DNA of 40,405 bases from contig JAJRQQ010000019.1 in the NCBI GenBank assembly GCA_024280155.1, positions 1-40,405 of the forward strand, given 5' to 3'. Both the position numbers and the translations under genes were made by a program. This document shows, one piece after another, positions 35,301-40,405 of the stretch. Below the pieces are notes generated by a model, which saw nothing but the letters and a program-made list of their open reading frames with translations, made no database searches and had not been told where the DNA came from. The stretch's first letter is position 1, and each line of letters begins with the position of its first letter. This DNA comes from Bacteroidota bacterium. GTDB taxonomy: Bacteria; Bacteroidota; Bacteroidia; Flavobacteriales_D; Crocinitomicaceae.

Positions 35301-37010
35301 ATAAGGGCCAGCTGGAAGACTTGAAATATCTTGAATGGTTTGACCATTTGTCCATGTATAAGTATACGGTAAAGCTGGTGATATTGCTGAAGTAGTAATG
35401 TCAATTGAACCATCATTACCTCCATAACAGGCAACATCAATAAAAGAGTTTACAATACTTAATGGGCTCGCACTCATTCTAAAAGAAGGAAAAGTAAATT
35501 CACTAAAACCTTCCAATGCCCATGTCTGATTGAACCAATCGTATTTTATGGATCCTAAAGGTAAAATATATTCCCACAAAGGTCCAATATCAAAATTTAA
35601 GGCTCCAGAATTTACAGCAGGTATAGTAAAGGCTGGCGTACAAGCGGTATACGAACACCACTTCCATGGAGAAGACCAAGTAGGACATGGATATGGTATT
35701 GAAATACATATTTCTGGGACATATATTGCCGGCGTAATTTGAATAGAAGGAAAAACCAAAGAAAATTCAAATGCACTCATTTCAAATGAAAAAGCTATCG
35801 AATCATAAGTATGATTTGAAAATTGCCCATCGATTGAATAAGTAGAAACAATATCTATATCCTCAAAGTAACAAGGAAATTTATACTTTATATTGTGTCC
35901 AATTTCAATATTTACAATACTACTTGTTCCGTTTGCTAAGGAGCTACCTGAAGCATCTAAAACCTCATATTCAACAGCAATTGGAAACTCATATTTTCCA
36001 TAAATTTTTGGTTTAAAATCAAAACATTGCTTATTAAAAACCTCCATTTTGAATAGGGCACTTAGGAAATTCCAGGTAAATTCTGCTTCATAATTTCCTA
36101 CCCCAAGCGGAACACCATAAGAACCAGATAAATTTGCAAGGATAGGACCTATAGGTGTAACAGGAGGTGGATATGGAATATTACTCAACAATTTAAATAT
36201 TTCTAACGTCATCTCTAAATAAGAACTTTCACCACAAGCCGATAAATCATATCCTGAAAGCCCATCTGTTGTAGAAACATCTGGTATTGAGAGGGTTGCT
36301 GTTAACCCGTACCCTCCTAGAGGGTCTCCAGGTATGTCTGAAGTTGTAAGTTGAGCTGCGTAATTGTATAACATTGGTCCACCATTCACTCCAAAAAATC
36401 CTATCCCAGTATTGTCAGCTTTAAAAACATTGATCGTTTGCATTCCTGTATTAAAATTTGGTATAACAGGAAAAGTAAAACAACCAAATGCACATAGTTG
36501 AGCAGATAGTTCAGCTCCTAATTGAAAATAAATATCCAAACCAATTTCACCAACATTTGGATAATTTGTAACTAGACTATATGATGATGTGTCAACGGTA
36601 TAAGATGTGTTTATTTGCACAGTATCTCCTTGATCATAAGTCAAATCAGTAGGCATATCAAGCACAACATCAATTGGATAATCAACTGATACATCACCTG
36701 TAGTGAAACCTTGAATATAAAAGTTACTGCCAATTGTACCATTGAAATGACCATTGACAGCTGCCCCAAAATTAGCTCCTAGAATATTGACAATTCCGGC
36801 ATTACCGGTGCTAAAAGTTTCATTCCAACTTACTTCGAACAAATTAATTGTTTGATTTATTGTAAAAGGACTAAAAGAAGGTCCCCACATGTTTTGTGTT
36901 CCAGAAGAAAATGTCATAGAATGCGTGACAACCTGCTGACTATACGATAAATGCGACCCTACAAAAATAAGTAAAGAGGCGATGTATTTTATAAATGTAT
37001 TACTCCTCAT
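32394..37010 (-). CDS. Giant SprB-repeat surface protein with gliding-type C-terminal domain (first)
   Basis: 1538 residues. A signal peptide (MRSNTFIKYIASLLIFVG, cut near YSQQ) leads to an N-terminal region of about 500 residues that I cannot assign, beta-rich, with a Cys/Trp-rich patch (SPWKWCSYTACTPAF). Twelve SprB repeats (PF13573) follow from about residue 517 to 1445, and the last 86 residues are a TIGR04131 type B T9SS domain (PNTFTPNGDNYNDTW, VFNRWGNELY, ending TITIIR). The protein is exported and displayed on the cell surface; adhesion or gliding is the usual role for the family. Its ATG at 37010 overlaps the end of the small secreted-protein gene by 11 bases, so translation is coupled. 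Confidence 0.92.
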   Translation of the reverse strand: MRSNTFIKYIASLLIFVGSHLSYSQQVVTHSMTFSSGTQNMWGPSFSPFTINQTINLFEVSWNETFSTGNAGIVNILGANFGAAVNGHFNGTIGSNFYIQGFTTGDVSVDYPIDVVLDMPTDLTYDQGDTVQINTSYTVDTSSYSLVTNYPNVGEIGLDIYFQLGAELSAQLCAFGCFTFPVIPNFNTGMQTINVFKADNTGIGFFGVNGGPMLYNYAAQLTTSDIPGDPLGGYGLTATLSIPDVSTTDGLSGYDLSACGESSYLEMTLEIFKLLSNIPYPPPVTPIGPILANLSGSYGVPLGVGNYEAEFTWNFLSALFKMEVFNKQCFDFKPKIYGKYEFPIAVEYEVLDASGSSLANGTSSIVNIEIGHNIKYKFPCYFEDIDIVSTYSIDGQFSNHTYDSIAFSFEMSAFEFSLVFPSIQITPAIYVPEICISIPYPCPTWSSPWKWCSYTACTPAFTIPAVNSGALNFDIGPLWEYILPLGSIKYDWFNQTWALEGFSEFTFPSFRMSASPLSIVNSFIDVACYGGNDGSIDITTSAISPALPYTYTWTNGQTIQDISSLPAGPYDVSVIDANNCQLFTGATIQEPQQPLSISIVKTDKKCNGAANDGAIDALIQGGTAPYTYAWSNGATTEDVAGLNVGTYTLTVTDSKLCTENVPVTIEQPNVLGQVGAITNVNCKNDADGIIQVDVFGGTLPYSYAWAGPSSYSASTEDINGLSGGTYSLTTTDGNGYVNTQPYNVTEPATLISLSSTKVDVNCKNDSTGSIDLSVVGGTPGYFFKWSNGQGVVLPYQTEDLTNIPADSYTVTVTDSKGCTEQLTEIVSEPLNEITSTETRVDINCFGDATGSIDPGIAGGTSPYTYAWSNGVTSAINNAIPAGTYDLIVTDFNGCTKNYSYTLTEPNAPLVLTLTGTDVNCFGDATGSITSTVSGGTSNYNYLWNNGATTQNVSNLIAGTYDLTVFDSKGCVAIQNTTINQPLAPISITSTFTDVDCFGNNSGAIDATVVGGTMPYNYQWSNGGSVIQSDTTEDLSNILADTYTLLVTDNKGCVESLSTTVSQPLAPVSITGIVDDVNCFGMNDGGIDITVQGGTTGYTFLWSNGATTEDVTGLISGAYSVTVTDFNGCSETASFDVAQPIAPISIATNPKDVNCTGGNDGWITSQVSGGTSPYSYSWSNGETTNDIYNLSAGNYTLTITDDQGCIAFSGAVVGEPAQALVVNTTITDVSCFGGNDGVVALTISGGVEPYYFNWGNQNEILLNNPSEILDSLYQGDYFIRVRDKNGCINEQTITVNEPPLFESSVIVSDLLCNGDSTGAIDLIYTGGTPLYTTVWSNGATTEDISNLSAGTYDYIGTDNMGCTVKGEVVVDEPTIIQITEQLIPVTCIDQSDAAIYISPYGGSIPYTFVWSNGETSQDIEGLKPGMYDVTITDDHGCAYVFNFDLIQVEDECLGVPNTFTPNGDNYNDTWMIRNIDLYPNATVKVFNRWGNELYSTEGEYVPWDGTHNGNALPSEVYYYIIVLDNGQDNKYTGTITIIR
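32660..35460 (-). repeat. Twelve SprB repeats in the 1538-residue protein
   Basis: Twelve units of about 230 bases. The typical unit reads DVxCFGxxxGxID with a GG-xPYxYxWSNGATT core. The 5th to 8th units (roughly 33590-34520) are the most alike. Limits are approximate. Confidence 0.75.
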
Positions 37011-37515
37011 CTTTTCGTGGTTTTAATTGAATTGATTGAATAACTTTATCTACTTCAGGCGACAATAATTCATCACCCATTTTTGGATAAGTAATACTCA
37101 ACCATAAAACATTGTTCAAATCCCCAACATAAATCATGTAACGGATAAAATCAGTTTCTTTTAATGTGAAATAAAACTTATAAGACAACCCTTTTAAGCC
37201 ATTATCTGTTTCCACTTTTTCTTTGGAAATGAAATGAAGTTGGTTTGCAGAATAAAACTCCTCAGTCATTCCTTTTGAGATATTAATATAATTTGTTCCC
37301 TCAATTAATGTCATAATGATAGCCGCCCCCATTTGATAATGGATATAACCATTAAAATTCTCGGAAACAACAAATCCTTCTGGAGGAGTTATTAAAGATA
37401 AATCAGCTTGAGAAGTGCTCGGCGTAACGTATACTGTATCACCATTCGTAGAACTTTGTGCGATTAAATGTGAAGTTGCAATAAACAACATGAATATGGT
37501 TAGAATCTTTTTCAT
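37000..37515 (-). CDS. Small secreted protein of unknown family
   Basis: 171 residues from ATG 37515; a start at 37545 would add ten residues before the signal peptide (MKKILTIFMLFIATSHLIAQ). The mature part is a single alpha/beta domain: TPPEGFVVSENFNGYIH, a GAAIIMTLIEG strand, KGLSYKFYFTLKETDFIRYM, and a final helix EVDKVIQSIQLKP. The order of strands and last helix recalls PsbP/Mog1-like domains, but that is a guess. It is the first gene of the SprB-PorP-OmpA operon and its stop overlaps the next start by 11 bases. Function unknown; a role linked to the surface proteins is suggested by position only. Confidence 0.75.
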   Translation of the reverse strand: MKKILTIFMLFIATSHLIAQSSTNGDTVYVTPSTSQADLSLITPPEGFVVSENFNGYIHYQMGAAIIMTLIEGTNYINISKGMTEEFYSANQLHFISKEKVETDNGLKGLSYKFYFTLKETDFIRYMIYVGDLNNVLWLSITYPKMGDELLSPEVDKVIQSIQLKPRKDEE

Positions 37516-37557
37516 AATATAAAGTAGTTGATTTAAAAAAACCATTAAACCTGAGTG

Positions 37558-37589
37558 TAAAACTATTGATACTTATTGAGTCAGCAAAA
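37558..37589 (-). promoter_or_regulatory. Promoter of the SprB-PorP operon, TTTTG-N19-TAGTTTTA
   Basis: On the minus strand TTTTG (37589-37585), then 19 bases, then TAGTTTTA (37565-37558), one base off the TAnnTTTG consensus. The start point would be near 37551, about 35 bases before the ATG at 37515. It lies back to back with the plus-strand promoter at 37647. Confidence 0.6.
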
Positions 37590-37646
37590 GAATTTTAGTG
37601 TAAAAAAGTAAAAATGAGGGTTAACCCTTATTTTTTTATGAAAACA

Positions 37647-37676
37647 TTGTCAATCCATTTTTTTAAGTAAACTTTG
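37647..37676 (+). promoter_or_regulatory. Promoter of the 37727 surface-protein gene, TTG-N19-AAACTTTG
   Basis: TTG (37647-37649), 19 bases, then AAACTTTG (37669-37676), with first base A rather than T. The start point would be near 37683, about 45 bases before ATG 37727. Confidence 0.6.
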
Positions 37677-37726
37677 TACATAAAACCTAAGTTTAGTTAC
37701 TGAATATATTATACTGAATTTCTCTT

Positions 37727-40405
37727 ATGAAAAAACATTTATTTTTTATTATACCGTCTTTAATTCTTCAATTATTCATATCAAATAATTCATTCGCCAA
37801 CGACCATTTTTGGATTGGTGGAACAGGGAATTGGAAAACTGCTAGCAATTGGTCTCCTACTTCAGGTGGTGCACCTGGTACGACCTACCCTGGAATAGGT
37901 GATAATGCAATATTTGATGCAAATTCTGGTTTAAACGCAACAAGTACTGTCACAATTGATACAACATTTATCATAGATACACTGGATTTCTCAGGAGTAG
38001 CAACCGCTTTTAATTTTAGTTCCACACAAACATTCGTCGAAATTCAAGGCTCTATCATAGGGAGCACAAGTGGAGCTGTTTTCAACTGGACAAATGGAGA
38101 AATAAGAATGAATGGTTCTGTTGCTGAAACTATTTTAACTGGTGGAACAACATGGGATATAAACTTTGTTTTTAATGGAGCAAATGTCTCTATTTTGGAT
38201 AATTTCAATCTTGGAACAGGTAATATTACGATAAATAATGGAACTTTTAACTCCAATAACAATAACATCAGTTGTACCGATTTCAGTTCTATTACAACCA
38301 ACACACGAAACATCACATTAACCAATAGTATCATTAATTTCTTTGGCACAAATTGGACAATCAACCCCACTTCATTAACTTGGAATGCAAATGGCTCAAC
38401 AATCAATGTTTCATATCCTTCAGCTGCAACCGTTAATTTTGATGGTGGAAATCAAGTTTATGATACTGTTCGAGTGAATACTAATGATTTTAGAATTTTT
38501 AAAAGTAATACTTTTGGTTTACTTGAATCAAACAACGATTTTCTTATTGAAAACAATACTTTACAAAAAATAGATTCTTTGTCTGTACCCGGAAATTGCA
38601 CTACTCCTTTTGTAATTTCTGCCATAACTACTACTGGTCTTTCCGCTCAGATACAGAAAATAGGACATCCTGTTTTTTATGATAAAAATCTATCTATCGT
38701 TAATGTAGACGCTCTATCCCCTGGGTCAGAAATATACAACATCGCTCTTTCTGATACTACAAATGGTTCTGATGGCTGGAATTATGTTGGCGCAAAATAT
38801 TATTGGATTGGTGATGGTGGAAACTGGTCAGATGCGACACATTGGTCTTTTACTTCTGGCGGAACACCAGCTGTCTGTACACCAACTCTCGTTGATAGTG
38901 TAATCTTTGACCTAAATTCTTTCTCTAGTAGTAACCAAGAAGTTGTTGTTGATGTTGAGGAATATTTTGCATATATGGATTGGTCAACAGTTACTAATAG
39001 TCCTAAACTAAAAATGGTGCAAAACTTAAACAGTTATGGTGATGTAACTTTACACAGTAGTTTAAATGTTTACCGCTCAAGTTTAAATCGACAGTTTAAT
39101 TTTATTCAACAAGCTAATTTTAATCCTGATTCTGCATTCTTTGACTGTAACCTTTCCATATACATGAACAATGTTACAGACTCATTAGTTTTAACCAACA
39201 AACTGAATATGTCTGATTCAAGCGCAATCTATTTAGTCAGTGGAGAAACTTATTTCCTGAATAACGAAGTAAATACGGGTTCAATTTTAGTTATAACATT
39301 ACTTGGCCTACCAGTCTTAGACAATGTTAAGCTATTAGATCTTGGGTCCTCTATAGTAAATATTGCGCAAAACTTTAGTTCAGAAAATTCGACAAGCAAC
39401 TTCACTTTTAGTGGGGGAACATCAAACGTATTTATTGGACAAAGCAATAAAACCAACTCACTGTTAACTGAAGGTTTAGCTTTCCACAATGTCACACTTG
39501 ATTTTCAGAAATTAAATAATACACAGCGGTTAGGAGGAAACAATTCCTTTAACAATTTAACGATCCAAAAAGGTTCTTATATTGTAATCGACTCACTTTC
39601 AACTCAAACAATTACAGATAGTTTAATTATGATTGGGGATTGTAAAGATTCTATTTACCTTTCTTCGAGTAACACTACGCAAGTTGCTTCCTTCAGTAAA
39701 ATATCTAATACAACCGTTTTTATTGAGGTTGTTGACTTTTCATATATCAATTGCTCCAACGCTAGTTTAACTGCTCTGTTCTCAAACGATAGAGTAGGTA
39801 ATACAAATTGGACATTTGATGTAAATCCAGCTGCAACATCAGCATTTACTATCCCAGGAACTATATGCTATGGTGATACAACTTCAATTACAAATACCTC
39901 GACAGTATTTTCAGGAAACACTTCTGACTTAACTACATACTGGTATTTTAATGATGGTTCAACGGGTTATTATGCAAACCCTCCAACAGACAGTACTTAT
40001 ATTACTTATGTAAGCGATACAAACCAACATATTTTCACTCAAGCAGGAGACATCACGGTTCAACTGGTTTCAGAGTATACTAACTTCTGTACAGATACCG
40101 CTTCATTGACTATACATATCAATAAGCCAAATGTGAACCTTGTTTCTTCAAGTAATGACTCCATCCTTTGTGCTGGAGAGTTAGTTACGTTTGAAGCTGG
40201 AAGTACAGTTACTGGTGTTACTTTTGAATTCTTTTTAAATGGAACATCTCAAAATACTCCTTCAGTTAACGACACATTATTTACAACCTCATTAAACAAT
40301 GGAGACACTGTAAGTGTTGCTTCCTACGAAAATGGATGTATTGTTGATTCAATTCCAGAGATAGATTATTTTGTCAACAATAACCCAACGGTAACATGGA
40401 CATCC
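37727..40405 (+). CDS. Giant secreted surface protein with WIG-GNW repeats and PKD domain (3' end missing)
   Basis: Open from ATG 37727 to the window edge, 893 codons, no stop. A signal peptide (MKKHLFFIIPSLILQLFISN, cut near SFAND) is followed by two similar modules that begin FWIGGTGNWKTASNWS (residue 28) and YWIGDGGNWSDATHWS (residue 359), each leading a beta-helix-like stretch rich in Asn, Thr and Ser. A PKD-like domain (about 705-805) has TYWYFNDGS and a DITVQLVSEYTN strand, and a second such module seems to begin near the end. Such proteins in Bacteroidota usually finish with a T9SS C-terminal domain, which would lie beyond the window. It is transcribed divergently from the SprB operon through a shared 211-base region. 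Confidence 0.88.
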   Translation, partial: MKKHLFFIIPSLILQLFISNNSFANDHFWIGGTGNWKTASNWSPTSGGAPGTTYPGIGDNAIFDANSGLNATSTVTIDTTFIIDTLDFSGVATAFNFSSTQTFVEIQGSIIGSTSGAVFNWTNGEIRMNGSVAETILTGGTTWDINFVFNGANVSILDNFNLGTGNITINNGTFNSNNNNISCTDFSSITTNTRNITLTNSIINFFGTNWTINPTSLTWNANGSTINVSYPSAATVNFDGGNQVYDTVRVNTNDFRIFKSNTFGLLESNNDFLIENNTLQKIDSLSVPGNCTTPFVISAITTTGLSAQIQKIGHPVFYDKNLSIVNVDALSPGSEIYNIALSDTTNGSDGWNYVGAKYYWIGDGGNWSDATHWSFTSGGTPAVCTPTLVDSVIFDLNSFSSSNQEVVVDVEEYFAYMDWSTVTNSPKLKMVQNLNSYGDVTLHSSLNVYRSSLNRQFNFIQQANFNPDSAFFDCNLSIYMNNVTDSLVLTNKLNMSDSSAIYLVSGETYFLNNEVNTGSILVITLLGLPVLDNVKLLDLGSSIVNIAQNFSSENSTSNFTFSGGTSNVFIGQSNKTNSLLTEGLAFHNVTLDFQKLNNTQRLGGNNSFNNLTIQKGSYIVIDSLSTQTITDSLIMIGDCKDSIYLSSSNTTQVASFSKISNTTVFIEVVDFSYINCSNASLTALFSNDRVGNTNWTFDVNPAATSAFTIPGTICYGDTTSITNTSTVFSGNTSDLTTYWYFNDGSTGYYANPPTDSTYITYVSDTNQHIFTQAGDITVQLVSEYTNFCTDTASLTIHINKPNVNLVSSSNDSILCAGELVTFEAGSTVTGVTFEFFLNGTSQNTPSVNDTLFTTSLNNGDTVSVASYENGCIVDSIPEIDYFVNNNPTVTWTS

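Noticed and set aside
29495-35460. Regularly spaced repeats that could suggest a CRISPR array
   Set aside because: The period is about 230 bases, the units are diverged and all lie in frame inside two long genes; they are SprB protein repeats.
35530-35742. Plus-strand open frame of 70 codons inside the large SprB gene
   Set aside because: It is the reverse-strand shadow of a well-supported secreted protein; no start signal or family match.
38044-39495. Minus-strand open frames inside the 37727 gene
   Set aside because: They are opposite a continuous 893-codon frame with signal peptide and domain structure, and their products are low-complexity Val/Leu-rich shadows.
1-40405. tRNA, rRNA, insertion sequences or phage genes
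   Set aside because: No cloverleaf, rRNA segment, transposase or integrase was recognised on reading; a covariance-model search was not possible here.

Overview
The window reads as an AT-rich chromosomal segment of a member of the Bacteroidota, most likely Flavobacteriales; a Fluviicola/Crocinitomicaceae-like organism is my best guess. Evidence: type IX secretion (T9SS) sorting domains, SprB repeats, PorP/SprF and SprE proteins, the atpBEFHAG order without atpD/atpC, promoters of the TTG/TTTG-N18-19-TAnnTTTG type, and no obvious Shine-Dalgarno sites. I saw no rRNA, tRNA, CRISPR array, transposase or phage gene.

Layout. 1-470 is the start of a flippase-like membrane protein (minus). 752-1528 is an enoyl-CoA hydratase (minus). 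1632-2427 is a decayed patch: a membrane-protein fragment and a broken thioredoxin-like gene that still has a promoter. 2517-5321 is polA, cut by an in-frame TAA at 3579. 5392-5937 is a DUF6438-type lipoprotein (minus). 6014-9420 is a large SF1 (Upf1-like) helicase split by a frameshift (minus). 9535-10934 holds a KtrA-type RCK protein and an SDR reductase (plus). 11067-15351 holds two tandem secreted M43 metalloproteases (plus). 15418-16149 is a TauE/SafE permease (minus). 16253-21342 is the ATP synthase operon (minus), preceded by a unit sprE, bactofilin, AtpZ-like and a small membrane protein (21479-25126). 25191-25900 is yebC, split by a frameshift. 25998-37515 is one long minus-strand operon: small secreted protein, two giant SprB-repeat proteins with gliding-type C-terminal domains, PorP/SprF, a TPR/PD40/OmpA lipoprotein-like protein (frameshifted), and a GLPGLI/DUF4412-like protein. 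37727-40405 is a divergent, unfinished giant surface protein.

How they fit. The 25998-37515 operon looks like a surface-adhesin cassette: two secreted repeat proteins with a matching outer-membrane PorP/SprF partner and a peptidoglycan-anchoring OmpA protein. SprE (21479-25126 unit) is a component of the same secretion system, and the two M43 proteases carry type A T9SS signals, so at least seven genes here belong to T9SS or its cargo.

The most unusual feature of the window is breakage. Five single-base deletions (four in A/T runs, one next to a G) and one nonsense codon interrupt five genes, among them conserved housekeeping genes (polA, yebC). The most economical reading is sequencing or assembly error in homopolymers for most of them, but the polA stop is a substitution and the 1908-2427 gene also lacks a start codon, so some of this may be real.
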